Source of the DNA: Paraburkholderia madseniana
GTDB taxonomy: Bacteria; Pseudomonadota; Gammaproteobacteria; Burkholderiales; Burkholderiaceae
Assembly: GCF_009690905.1 (NCBI RefSeq)
Contig: NZ_VOSW01000079.1
Location: forward strand, 1 to 43,356
DNA: 43,356 nt
Direction: 5' to 3'
Position numbers and translations under genes: made by a program. The number at the start of each line of letters is the position of its first letter. Within the stretch, counting starts at the first letter, position 1. The notes beneath the pieces are model-generated. The model ran no database searches, was not told the origin of the DNA, and saw only the letters and a program-made list of their open reading frames with translations. This document shows, one piece after another, positions 25,117 through 34,028 of this stretch.

Positions 25117-25986
25117 CTACGCCGTCTCCTCCGCCACCCAGGCATCGAACCATTCACGGGGCTGCGCGATTTCGTTCTGTGCGGCCACCAGTTCCAGTTC
25201 ATAGCGCCCGGCCTGCCACGTCGCTTTGACCACCGCGTTCACCGCGGCCAGCGTGTGCTCGAAGGCGGCGCGGATCGAATCGCCCAGCAGCGTGCGCGCG
25301 ACAAACACCGCGCTCGTCAGATCGCCGACGCCCACCGGCTGCCGCGCGAACGGGTAGAGCGGACGTTGCCCCATCCACGCTTCGCGCTCGGTGACGACCA
25401 GCATGTTGAAACGGTCGGCAGGGCTGTTGCGATCGAGTAGATGTTTGACCAGCATGAGCTTCGGCCCACGGGCGATGACCTCGCGGCACGCGGCCACCGC
25501 TTCTTCGAGCGTCTCGATCTCACGGCCCACGAGGCGTTGCAACTCGGTATGGTTCGGCGCCATGGCGTCAGCAACCGTCGGCATGGTGCGGACCAGAAAT
25601 TCCTGGATGCCCGGCTCGACCTTGCAGCCGCTCGCGGCACCCATCACCGGATCGCAGAAGTACCACGCGCGCGGATTGGCGGCCTTCACGGCCTTGACGA
25701 TCTCCAGCACCGCCTGCGCCTGCTCGGGTGTGCCCAGATAGCCGGACAGCACGGCGTCGCAGCGCGGCAGCATGCCGATCGCGCCGATCCCTTCGACGAG
25801 TTCTTCCATCTGCGATGCTTCGATCGCGCCGCCGGTCCAATGACCGTATTGCGTGTGGTTCGAAAACTGCACAGTATTGAGCGGCCAGACATTGACGCCG
25901 AGCCGCCGCATCGGGAATTCGGCCGCGCTATTGCCGGCGTGCCCGAAGACGACATGTGACTGGATGCTCAGAACGTTTTTCGTCAT
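25117..25986 (-). CDS. pdxY: Pyridoxal kinase
   Basis: This ribokinase-fold enzyme phosphorylates pyridoxal to pyridoxal 5'-phosphate in the vitamin B6 salvage pathway. It has 289 residues. Diagnostic blocks are VLSIQSHVVFGHAGNSAAEFPMRRLG, the substrate loop VWPLNTVQFSNHTQYG, SGYLGT, WYFCDPVMG and the anion-hole motif PVGVGDLTSAVF with the catalytic Asp at about residue 222. It is encoded alone, about 200 bp from its neighbours. Confidence 0.95.
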   Translation of the reverse strand: MTKNVLSIQSHVVFGHAGNSAAEFPMRRLGVNVWPLNTVQFSNHTQYGHWTGGAIEASQMEELVEGIGAIGMLPRCDAVLSGYLGTPEQAQAVLEIVKAVKAANPRAWYFCDPVMGAASGCKVEPGIQEFLVRTMPTVADAMAPNHTELQRLVGREIETLEEAVAACREVIARGPKLMLVKHLLDRNSPADRFNMLVVTEREAWMGQRPLYPFARQPVGVGDLTSAVFVARTLLGDSIRAAFEHTLAAVNAVVKATWQAGRYELELVAAQNEIAQPREWFDAWVAEETA

Positions 25987-26204
25987 GGTGTGGCCCGCGC
26001 AAGATGTTTTGCGCGATCAATGAGAACGGACGGATAGCCGCGGTAACGAACCGGCTTTGACCGGGCGCCTGAAGCGGCGTGACTGTTTCAGATAGTGCAA
26101 GAAAAATGCGCGGTCTGCATAGTCAACTAACAATACATGAGTTTGTCACGCGCGAGTCGATCCGTCCCCGTGTTGTTGCGTCGAACCATCAAACGGGTGA
26201 GGGA

Positions 26205-27665
26205 TCAGGCGAGTTCCCGATACAGCGCCAGATAGCGCTCGGCCGAGGCGCCCCAGCCGAAATCCTGATGCATCGCGCGACGTTGCGTGGCTTTCCACTC
26301 GGTGCGGCGGTCATAGAGCGCAAACGCGCGGCGGATCGCCGCCGCAAGGCCCTTCGGCTCGAATCGTTCGAATACAAAGCCCGTAGCGAGGTCGTCGGCG
26401 AGATTTTCGAGCGACGCGTCCACGACCGTGTCCGCGAGGCCGCCGACGCAATGCACGAGCGGCAGCGACCCGTAAGCCAGCGCATACAGTTGCGTGAGTC
26501 CGCAGGGCTCGAAGCGCGACGGCACCGCGATCACGTCGCTGCCCGCGACGATCGTATGCGCGAGTGTCTCGTCAAAACCCAGTTCGACTGCCACCGATTC
26601 CGGATGCGTATGCGCGACGCGTTTCAAACCATTTTCGAGCGCCGGGTCGCCGGTGCCGAACACCACTAGTTGGCCGCCGCGTTTGACAATTTCCGGCGCC
26701 GCCTCGAGCAGCAGGTCAAGGCCTTTCTGTTCGGTCAGCCGGCTCACCACGCCGAATAGCAAAGCGTCGCTTTTCTGCGCGAGGCCGAAGCGCTTTTGCA
26801 GCGCCTCCTTGCAGGCCAGTTTGCCGGCCAGACGGGTGGCTGTGTAGTGATCTTCGAGCAGTGCGTCGGTGGCGGGATTCCACACGGAATAGTCGACGCC
26901 GTTCAGGATGCCGCTCAGATCGTGCGAGCGATGACGCAGCAACCCGTCGAGCCCGCCGCCTTGGGCCAGTGTCTGGATTTCGCGGGCGTAGGTCGGGCTG
27001 ACTGTGGTGATGCGGTCGCTGTAGTAGAGACCTGCCTTGAGAAACGACAACTGCCCATAGAATTCGACGCCGCGCATGTTGAAGAAGTCGTCCGGCAGCG
27101 CCAACTGGCCGAACTGATGCGCCGGAAAAACGCCCTGATACGCGAGGTTGTGCACCGTGAAGACGCTGCGCGCGAACGAGCGGCCGTGCTGCCGTTCAGC
27201 CGCCTTGAGGTAGGCGGGCGCGAGTCCGGCATGCCAGTCGTGCGCGTGGACGATCTGCGGCGCCCACGCCGGGTCGAGGTGCTGAGCCAGTTGGGCCGCG
27301 ACCCAACCCAGCAGGGCGAAGCGTTGCGCATTGTCGCCGTACGGTACGTGTTCGTCGTTCAGATAGGGGTTGCCGGGCCGGTCGTACAGCGAGCCGGCGC
27401 GGATGACGTAGACGATCAGGCCGTTCGACGGCAGCGTGCCCTGTTCGAGCGTGACTCCCGGCGAGTCGAAACGGCGGCCTAGCTGCGCCACCGGACGCAG
27501 GTCGGCCAAGCCGGCGACCACCGCCGGAAAGCCGGGCAGCAGCACCCGCACGTCAGCGCCGCGCTCGATCAGCGCGGGCGGCAACGCGCCCGCGACGTCG
27601 GCGAGACCGCCCGTTTTGAGGAGGGGATACAGCTCGCTTGCGACGTGCAGGGCGCGAATCGTCAT
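26205..27665 (-). CDS. glgA: Glycogen synthase
   Basis: This GT5-family glucosyltransferase uses ADP-glucose to extend alpha-1,4-glucan. It has 486 residues starting at the minus-strand ATG at 27665. The ADP-glucose loop KTGGLADVAGALP is at residues 17-29; the C-terminal half has VSRLTEQKGLDLLLEA, VVFGTGD, VPSRFEPCGLTQLYALAYGSLP and VGGLADTV. The frame extends 51 codons upstream without a ribosome site, so the MTIRALHVASE start is chosen. It lies 106 bp downstream of glgC and is probably co-transcribed; branching and degrading genes are not in the window. Confidence 0.96.
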   Translation of the reverse strand: MTIRALHVASELYPLLKTGGLADVAGALPPALIERGADVRVLLPGFPAVVAGLADLRPVAQLGRRFDSPGVTLEQGTLPSNGLIVYVIRAGSLYDRPGNPYLNDEHVPYGDNAQRFALLGWVAAQLAQHLDPAWAPQIVHAHDWHAGLAPAYLKAAERQHGRSFARSVFTVHNLAYQGVFPAHQFGQLALPDDFFNMRGVEFYGQLSFLKAGLYYSDRITTVSPTYAREIQTLAQGGGLDGLLRHRSHDLSGILNGVDYSVWNPATDALLEDHYTATRLAGKLACKEALQKRFGLAQKSDALLFGVVSRLTEQKGLDLLLEAAPEIVKRGGQLVVFGTGDPALENGLKRVAHTHPESVAVELGFDETLAHTIVAGSDVIAVPSRFEPCGLTQLYALAYGSLPLVHCVGGLADTVVDASLENLADDLATGFVFERFEPKGLAAAIRRAFALYDRRTEWKATQRRAMHQDFGWGASAERYLALYRELA

Positions 27666-27771
27666 AGGCTCGGTCTCGTTCCTGTTAGTGCGGGTTTGCG
27701 GCAGGTCCAATTGAGCGGCAGGACGGGCGGCAGGCTCCGCCAGCCCGTTCGCTTTGCCGCTCCGGCGCGGA

Positions 27772-29037
27772 TCACGTCCCCTTCTGCTGCAGCGCCTCGG
27801 GTGTGACCAGCACGACACCGTCGTCAGTGCGATAGAAGCGTTCGGCGTCGGCCACGGGATCTTCGCCGATCACCGTGCCGTCCGGAATGGTGCAGCCGCG
27901 GTCAATCACGACTTTCTGCAGCCGGCAGCTCGCGCCGACGGTGACCTGCGGCAACAAGACTGCCTCATTGATATTACAGAACGAACTCACTTTGACGTTC
28001 GACGACAACACCGAGCGCGAAATCTGCGAGCCGGAAATCACACAGCCGCCGCACACGATCAGATTGTTGCCGGTGCCTTGCAGGCCTTTCAGGTCGCGTA
28101 CGAACTTGGCGGGCGGCAACTGTTCCTGATACGTCCAGATCGGCCAGTTGCGGTCGTACAGGTCGAGCGTCGGGATGGTGGAGGCAAGATCGAGGTTGGC
28201 TGCCCAGTAGGCGTCGATCGTGCCGACGTCGCGCCAGTACGGCTCCACGCTCGGGTCTGACGACACGCACGACATGCTGAACGGATGCGCGATCGCCGTG
28301 CCTTGCGTGACGACGCGCGGCAGGATGTCCTTGCCGAAGTCGTGATCGGTGTCGACGCTCGAGATGTTCTCTTCGAGCAGCGAATACAGGTAATCGGCGC
28401 TGAACACGTAGATGCCCATGCTGGCGAGCGCCGAATCCGGACGGCCCGGCATGGCGGGCGGATCGGCGGGTTTTTCGACGAAGCCGGTCACGCGGCGGTT
28501 TTCGTCGACGGCCATCACGCCGAAGGCCACGGCGTCCATGCGCGGCACCTCGATGCAGCCGACCGTGCAATCCGCGCCGCTTTCCGCGTGATCCGCGATC
28601 ATGCGCGTGTAATCCATCTTGTAGATGTGGTCGCCCGCCAGCACCACCACGTATTTCGGCCGGATCGAGCGGATGATGTCGAGATTCTGGAACACGGCGT
28701 CCGCGGTGCCGCGGTACCAGTGGGCGCCTTCCACCCGCTGCTGGGCTGGCCAGAGGTCGATGAATTCGCCGAATTCACCACGCAGGAAGCCCCAGCCGCG
28801 CTGCAGGTGGCGCAGTAGCGAGTGCGCCTTGTATTGCGTGACCACCGCGATGCGGCGGATGCCGGAGTTCAGGCAATTGGAGAGCGCGAAGTCGATGATC
28901 CGGTATTTGCCGCCGAAGTGCACCGCTGGTTTGACGCGCTTGTTCGTGAGCGGCCCGAGCCGCGTGCCCCGTCCGCCCGCGAGGACGATGGCGAGGGTGG
29001 TGCGTTGCAGATCGTTCAGCCGTGCCGGAGTTTCCAT
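27772..29037 (-). CDS. glgC: Glucose-1-phosphate adenylyltransferase
   Basis: This enzyme makes ADP-glucose from ATP and glucose 1-phosphate, the committed step of bacterial glycogen synthesis. It has 421 residues: the nucleotidyltransferase domain begins VLAGGRGTRLGPLTNKRVKPAVHFGGKYRIIDFALSN, with VVVLAGDHIYKMDY and FVEKPADPP, and a left-handed beta-helix lies at the C terminus. AAAGGAGA is well placed before the ATG. It is first in the glgC-glgA unit. Members are usually allosterically controlled; no regulatory DNA site was identified. Confidence 0.96.
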   Translation of the reverse strand: METPARLNDLQRTTLAIVLAGGRGTRLGPLTNKRVKPAVHFGGKYRIIDFALSNCLNSGIRRIAVVTQYKAHSLLRHLQRGWGFLRGEFGEFIDLWPAQQRVEGAHWYRGTADAVFQNLDIIRSIRPKYVVVLAGDHIYKMDYTRMIADHAESGADCTVGCIEVPRMDAVAFGVMAVDENRRVTGFVEKPADPPAMPGRPDSALASMGIYVFSADYLYSLLEENISSVDTDHDFGKDILPRVVTQGTAIAHPFSMSCVSSDPSVEPYWRDVGTIDAYWAANLDLASTIPTLDLYDRNWPIWTYQEQLPPAKFVRDLKGLQGTGNNLIVCGGCVISGSQISRSVLSSNVKVSSFCNINEAVLLPQVTVGASCRLQKVVIDRGCTIPDGTVIGEDPVADAERFYRTDDGVVLVTPEALQQKGT

Positions 29038-29499
29038 GTCTGTCTCCTTTGTCGACAGGAGTTAGCGCTTTCACGCTTACTCCGGTCCCATGCAAGATAG
29101 TTGCTGATTAGTATGCCCCGGGTGGTCTTGTTCTCTCGCTCTGCGTTATTGATTCGTGCTGCCAGGCGGCTTTCGTCTTCGCGGGCCCGTCTGCTAGTTC
29201 TAGCACTGATTTGCCGCGGGCGAATAGTCTGAATTGTGCGGATGCAAGTCGCGCGGCCGCCTTGCGAACGATCAACCCTTGCGCAGGACGCATCCGTGCG
29301 CGAGGACACATAGGGCGCAAGGCGAGCCGCGGCAATATGCGTGCCACACCGGCCGGCGCCGCCCTGAGCCTGCGCGCGCGGCAGCAGAGTCCCGCGGCGC
29401 GTCGTAGAATCGTCCGCTCCGAACGGGGTGCGGGCGTTGCTTTCCAGCGCCCGCAGCCTACATGCTTCACGCCGATTTCCCTTTGCAAGAAAACGATCG
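29038..29499. other. Divergent intergenic region glgC / hydrolase
   Basis: This 462-bp gap between divergent genes should carry the glgC promoter. A -10-like TACTAAT on the minus strand lies near 29107-29113, but no good -35 partner was seen. No gene or repeat was recognised. Confidence 0.35.
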
Positions 29500-30654
29500 A
29501 TGAATTTTCGCCGCGAGTCTTTGTTCGCCATCTTGAGCGCCTGCGCGCTAGTCGCTGCGCCTGGAGCTTTCGCTGCCACGCCGGCCAGTGGGGCCGTTGC
29601 GGGGAGTGCGGCCAGTTCGGGGCGTTCGGGTGGTTCGGGTGGCTCTCTCACCCAGCCCGGTTCCGCGGCTACCAGCGCCACTCCGGCTGCGGCTGTCGAT
29701 AACAGCGGTCCGGCGTACGGCCCCGAGTTGCAGGGCTTCAACTATCCGGCACCGGTCGAGCAATACGACTTCACCTCGCAAGGCGTGGCGCTGCACATGG
29801 CGTACATGGATATCACGCCGGACCATGCGAACGGCCGCACGGCCGTATTGCTGCACGGCAAGAACTTTTGTGCGGCGACGTGGGACGCGACCATTCATCG
29901 TCTGAGCGACGCCGGCTACCGGGTGATCGCGCCGGATCAGATCGGTTTTTGTAAATCGAGCAAGCCCGAGCACTACCAGTACAGTTTTCAGCAACTGGCG
30001 CGCAATACGCATGCGCTGCTCGAATCGCTTGGCGTGACTGACGCGACCGTGATCGGCCATTCGACCGGCGGCATGCTCGCGATCCGCTATGCGCTGATGT
30101 ATCCACATGAAACGCAGCAACTGGTGTTGGTCAATCCGATCGGGCTAGAGGACTGGAAGGCGAAGGGCGTGCCTTCGCTATCGGTCGACCAATGATACGA
30201 GCGCGAACTGAAGACGACTGCGGACGGCATTCGCCGTTACGAGCAGACGACCTATTACGCCGGCCAGTGGCGCGCCGACTATGAGCCGTGGGTACAGATG
30301 CTGGCGGGGATGTACCGGGGCCCCGGCAAACAGATCGTGGCGTGGAATTCCGCGTTGCTGTACGACATGATTTACACGCAACCGGTGGTGTACGAACTGG
30401 GCCATCTGAGCATGCCGACGCTGCTGCTGATTGGTCAGAAGGACACGACCGCGATTGGCAAGGATGCGGCGCCGCCTGAGGTGCGCGCGAAGATCGGCCA
30501 CTACCCCGAACTGGGCAAGGCCGCTGCGAAGGCGATTCCGCACGCTACGCTCGTCGAATTCGCCGACTTGGGGCACGCGCCGCAGATGCAGGACCCGCAG
30601 GCGTTTCATAAGGCGCTGCTCGATGGCCTGGCGGCGGTGCCGGCAAATCGGTGA
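29500..30654 (+). pseudogene. Exported alpha/beta-hydrolase interrupted by in-frame TGA
   Basis: Both halves read in one frame. A signal peptide (MNFRRESLFAILSACALVAA, cleaved near AFA) is followed by a Gly/Ser/Ala-rich linker and a hydrolase core: RTAVLLHGKNFCAATWD (oxyanion region) and nucleophile S188 in GHSTGG. At codon 232 (30193-30195) a TGA occurs, and coding continues at once with YERELKTTADGIRRYEQTTYY to the catalytic His region DLGHAPQ and a normal stop at 30654. The residue is probably Trp (TGG to TGA), as in VDQW-type context. Without readthrough the protein loses its C-terminal third and catalytic His. A sequencing error is also possible. Confidence 0.8.
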
Positions 30655-30710
30655 GCATTGCGGCTGGGCAACCTGATGTTCGTGTACTCAGGGCAGCCAG
30701 CCAATCGACG

Positions 30711-30755
30711 AAAAAAGAAGGGCGGCCTGTGCTGATACACGCCGCCCTTTTTTAT
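30711..30755. terminator. Bidirectional intrinsic terminator
   Basis: AAGGGCGGC (30718-30726) pairs with GCCGCCCTT (30741-30749), flanked by an A run on the left and a T run on the right. It lies between the convergent hydrolase and oxidoreductase genes and fits both directions. Confidence 0.9.
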
Positions 30756-30769
30756 TACTGCCTGCGTTG

Positions 30770-31765
30770 TTACTTGCCGGCGCCTAACTCTTCACGCACT
30801 TGCGCGCCGATCTCAAACGAGCGCAGCCGTGCTTTGTGATCGTAGATTTGCGCGGTCAGCATCAATTCATCCGCACCGGTCTGATCGATGACCGACCGCA
30901 GTCCTTCGCGGACCGTATCGCGATCGCCGATCACGGAGCAGGCGAGCGAATGCGCGACGCCGTTCAACTCCATCTCGGACGCTTCGATCCGTTCGACCGG
31001 CGGCTGCAACTGACCGGGCGTGCCGCGCCGCAGGTTGACGAACTGCTGCTGCAGCGAGGAGAACAGACGTCGCGCTTCCTCGTTGCTATCGGCGGCGAAC
31101 AGATTGACGCCGACCATGGCGTACGGTTTATCGAGCGTCGCCGACGGACGGAATTGCTCGCGATAGACCTTCAGCGCGGTGAACATGTGATCGGGTGCGA
31201 AGTGCGACGCGAACGCGAACGGCAGACCGAGTGCCGCAGCCAGTTGCGCGCTGTACAGCGACGAGCCGAGCAGCCAGAGCGGCACATGAAGGCCTGCGCC
31301 GGGGACTGCGCGAATACGCTGACCCGGCACGGGGTCGGCGAAATAGCGTTGCAACTCGACGACGTCGTCGGGAAACGACTCTGCGCTATTTTGCAGATCG
31401 CGGCGCAGCGCGCGGGCGGTGCTTTGATCGGTACCGGGTGCGCGGCCGAGGCCCAGGTCGATGCGATCCGGATAGAGCGACGCGAGGGTACCGAACTGTT
31501 CCGCGATGACGAGCGGAGCGTGGTTGGGCAGCATGACGCCGCCGGAGCCGACGCGGATTTTCTTCGTCCCACCGGCGACGTGGCCGATCACGACAGCGGT
31601 GGCTGCGCTGGCGATACCGGTCATGTTGTGGTGTTCTGCGAGCCAGAAGCGGCGGTAGTTCCAGTTTTCCGCGTGCTGGGCGAGATCCAATGTGTTTTTG
31701 AACGCGTCCGCGGGGGTGGCACCTGCGATGACCGGCGATAGGTCGAGGACCGAGAAGGGGATCAT
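30770..31765 (-). CDS. LLM-class flavin-dependent oxidoreductase, YhbW-like
   Basis: This luciferase-like TIM-barrel flavoprotein has about 331 residues. FSVLDLSPV, RRFWLAEHHNMTGIASAATAV, VGSGGVMLPNHAPLVIAEQFGTL, RIDLGLGRAPGTDQ and WLLGSSLYSAQLAAALGLPFAFASHFAP closely match E. coli YhbW as I recall it. The physiological substrate of this group is unknown. ATG 31765 is preferred because it matches the family start; the upstream ATG at 31810 is possible. It is convergent with the broken hydrolase and borders the inverted-repeat element. Confidence 0.9.
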   Translation of the reverse strand: MIPFSVLDLSPVIAGATPADAFKNTLDLAQHAENWNYRRFWLAEHHNMTGIASAATAVVIGHVAGGTKKIRVGSGGVMLPNHAPLVIAEQFGTLASLYPDRIDLGLGRAPGTDQSTARALRRDLQNSAESFPDDVVELQRYFADPVPGQRIRAVPGAGLHVPLWLLGSSLYSAQLAAALGLPFAFASHFAPDHMFTALKVYREQFRPSATLDKPYAMVGVNLFAADSNEEARRLFSSLQQQFVNLRRGTPGQLQPPVERIEASEMELNGVAHSLACSVIGDRDTVREGLRSVIDQTGADELMLTAQIYDHKARLRSFEIGAQVREELGAGK

Positions 31766-31902
31766 TTTCTGTTCATGTGATGTTTCGGGCGCTTTCGCGC
31801 GATGGGGCATTGTGGCAAAGGTTTTGGTTTTCTGCTGATCGTCCTGGGATGTCCACGTTCGTGGAAGGGGGTTATCGGTTTGTTGCCTCCGGCGGCGCTT
31901 TT

Positions 31903-32088
31903 TGTCTGTGTTCTTAGGGCGTTGGCCTTTCCTTGTTTTGTTAGTGGTCTATTAGCGTTGCCCCTGTGCGGGGCGGCACCTACTTCTCTTTGCCGGCTGC
32001 AAAGAGAAGTAGGCAAGAGAAAGCAGCTCAAACCGCTACTGCTAAGTGGGGCCCGTGGTCTGCCACGGGTAGTGGTGCATCTGGAATC
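31903..32088 (+). repeat. Left arm of 186-bp inverted repeat
   Basis: This arm is inverted relative to 32515-32700, with about six mismatches over 186 bp by eye. It contains a perfect 15-bp hairpin: CCTACTTCTCTTTGC (31979-31993) with GCAAAGAGAAGTAGG (31999-32013). An open frame runs through the arm (ALAFPCFVSGLLALPLCGAA style), but the same translation occurs in the other arm, and I take it as a repeat artefact. Confidence 0.9.
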
Positions 32089-32228
32089 TGGATTCGTGCC
32101 CCTGCATACGCCAGTGACAAGGGCGTCATACTTCCGGCGGCGCTGCGCGCGCCGAAGAGCAGTTCAAAAACCGATCCCTGCGTTTTGACGCCCACGTCTC
32201 GCCACCGGACCGTGGCTCGTCATTGCAT

Positions 32229-32320
32229 CGCCACCGCCACCGCCACCGCCACCGCAGCCGCAGCCGTGACCGTGACCGTGACCGTGACGGTGACCGTGAC
32301 CGTGACGGTGACGGTGATTG
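32229..32320. repeat. Hexanucleotide tandem repeat
   Basis: About 90 bp of six-base units lie here, first GCCACC-type and then GTGACC/GTGACG-type, between the two inverted-repeat arms. Such a microsatellite is prone to slippage. It encodes only simple dipeptide runs in any frame. Confidence 0.85.
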
Positions 32321-32514
32321 CGGGGCACCGACAAATCATTTGAGGTAGGGGTTCCCGGGTGAATGCAGAGGCGCGTCGCCGAGGCGAAGCCGACGGCCCT
32401 CACAGAGCTCAGCCGAAGCCCCTGGTTTCCCATGCACACCCGTCTGCGACGCACGTAGTGCGGAGTGGGAGCTGATGAATCCCTTGTCACTAACGCGGAA
32501 TGTGCGAGAACACG

Positions 32515-32700
32515 GATTCCAGATGCACCACTACCCGTAGCAGACCACGGTACCCACTTAGTAGTAGCGGTTTGAGCTGCTTTCTCTTGCCTACTTCTCT
32601 TTGCAGCCGGCAAAGAGAAGTAGGTGCCGCCCCGCACAGGGGCAACGCTAATAGACCACTAACAAAACAAGGAAAGGCCAAAGCCCTAAGAACACTGACA
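32515..32700 (-). repeat. Right arm of 186-bp inverted repeat
   Basis: This is the mirror copy of 31903-32088, with its hairpin at 32590-32604 and 32610-32624. Weaker similarity extends about 25 bp beyond the outer edge of both arms. The spacer between the arms is 426 bp. Confidence 0.9.
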
Positions 32701-32937
32701 AAAGCGCCGAGCAGGCAAACAAGATCAAGAAAATCCCAAAGCACTAAGCACACACAAAAAAAATCCCGGCGTAGCCAAACCCCCCATCTTTACATGCAAT
32801 CCCGATATAGATATGTCCGATCAATATTTAACATCCGCATGTAGCGCTGCTACCTTAATCCCCTCGAACAGAGCACCGCATCCAATCAAGAAAGCCACCG
32901 CCCCGCCGGGCAAAAAACCACCTTGGGAGACACCACC

Positions 32938-34017
32938 GTGTCCATCGAATTCATCGGCATGATCCAGACCCGCAAGGTGTCCGAGACCCACGCCCCGCAA
33001 GGGCCAATCATCGACATCGACTACGTGGAGCAATTCGCCCGCGCTCACGAAGCCGCGGGCTTCGACCGCATCCTCGTGCCGCATCATTCGACGAGTCCCG
33101 ACGCGCTCCTCACCGTCGCCCACGCGGCCAGCGTCACGAGCAAAGTGCATTTCATGCTCGCCCATCGCCCGGGCTTCGTCTCGCCCACGCTCGCCGCGCG
33201 CCAACTGGCAACCCTCGATCACTATTCCGGCGGCCGTCTCGCCGTCCACATCATCTCCGGTGGCGACGACGCCGAACAACGCCGCGATGGGGACTACCTG
33301 TCGCATGACGAACGCTATGCCCGCACCGACGAATACCTGCACATCCTGCGCCGCATCTGGACCGAAGCGAAACCCTTCGATCACAGCGGTCAGTACTACC
33401 GCTTCGAACAAGGCTTCTCCGAAGTGAAGCCGGTGCAGCAACCCCATATCCCCGTGTACTTCGGCGGCGCATCCGCGCCCGCGCTCGAAATCGCCGGACG
33501 TCATGCAGATGTCTACGCGCTTTGGGGCGAATCGAAGGCGCAAGTGCGCGAACAGGTCACCCGCGTGCGTGCCGAAGCCGCTAAACACGGCCGTAACGTG
33601 CGCTTTTCCGTATCGTTCCGGCCCATCCTCGCGGCTACCGAAGCAGCCGCGTGGGAACGCGCGGAGCACATCCTCGAGGAAACCCGGCGGCTGCGCGCGG
33701 CGCAAGGACTCGGCGTCGGCGGCCCGGCGCAAAGTGAAGGCGCGCGGCGGCTGCTCGCGGCATCGGGTCAGTCGGATCGCGTCGATGAACGTCTGTGGAC
33801 CGGCGTCGCCAAGGAAATCGGCGGACGCTCGAATTCGACCGCGCTGGTCGGCACGCCGGAGCAGGTCGCCGAAACGCTGGCGGAGTATTACGCGCTCGGC
33901 GTGTCGACCTTCCTCGTGCGCGGCTTCGATCCGCTCGAAGACGCCGTCGACTATGGCCGCGAGCTGATTCCGGCCACTCGCGAACGGATCGCGCGCGTCG
34001 AACGCGTAGCCGCCTGA
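32938..34017 (+). CDS. LLM-class flavin-dependent monooxygenase (SsuD/SfnG-like)
   Basis: This 359-residue luciferase-fold enzyme has family blocks FIGMIQTRK, YVEQFARAHEAAGFDRILVPHHS, FMLAHRPGFVSPTLAARQLATLDHYSGGRLAVHIISGG, DEYLHILRRIW and YFGGASAPALEIAGRHADVYALWGE. These are close to alkanesulfonate and dimethylsulfone monooxygenases, which use FMNH2 and oxygen to cleave C-S bonds. GGGAGA, seven bases before GTG 32938, favours that start over TTG 32923. It is the first gene of a sulfur-type operon. No flavin reductase is encoded nearby. The substrate is inferred only from family and context. Confidence 0.87.
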   Translation: MSIEFIGMIQTRKVSETHAPQGPIIDIDYVEQFARAHEAAGFDRILVPHHSTSPDALLTVAHAASVTSKVHFMLAHRPGFVSPTLAARQLATLDHYSGGRLAVHIISGGDDAEQRRDGDYLSHDERYARTDEYLHILRRIWTEAKPFDHSGQYYRFEQGFSEVKPVQQPHIPVYFGGASAPALEIAGRHADVYALWGESKAQVREQVTRVRAEAAKHGRNVRFSVSFRPILAATEAAAWERAEHILEETRRLRAAQGLGVGGPAQSEGARRLLAASGQSDRVDERLWTGVAKEIGGRSNSTALVGTPEQVAETLAEYYALGVSTFLVRGFDPLEDAVDYGRELIPATRERIARVERVAA

Positions 34018-34028
34018 ACGGAGCCACG

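Larger units (their letters stand above)
31766..32937. other. 1.2-kb non-coding interval built from repeats
   Basis: No real gene is seen between the YhbW-like gene and the LLM monooxygenase gene. The interval holds the inverted-repeat pair, their internal hairpins and a hexanucleotide tandem repeat. To the right, 32730-32850 is AT-rich with a TTTACA (32789-32794) and nearby TATA-like sequences that may hold the promoter of the sulfur genes. Confidence 0.7.

Noticed and set aside
29211..29702. 163-codon frame overlapping the start of the hydrolase gene
   Set aside because: It overlaps the signal-peptide region of the real gene in another frame and has arginine/alanine shadow composition.
30193..30195. 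TGA as selenocysteine codon
   Set aside because: The site lies between conserved hydrolase motifs, not at a redox site, and no selenocysteine insertion element was apparent. A Trp nonsense change or sequencing error is simpler.
31802..32188. Reading frame through the left repeat arm
   Set aside because: Its central translation (ALAFPCFVSGLLALPLCGAA style) is repeated on the opposite strand in the right arm, it has no good ribosome site, and it runs through a hairpin. It is a by-product of the repeat.
31903..32700. Insertion sequence
   Set aside because: The inverted arms resemble IS ends, but the 426-bp spacer encodes no transposase and the arms are far longer than usual IS termini.
32490..32753. 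Minus-strand reading frame through the right repeat arm
   Set aside because: Mirror image of the frame in the left arm; same reasons.
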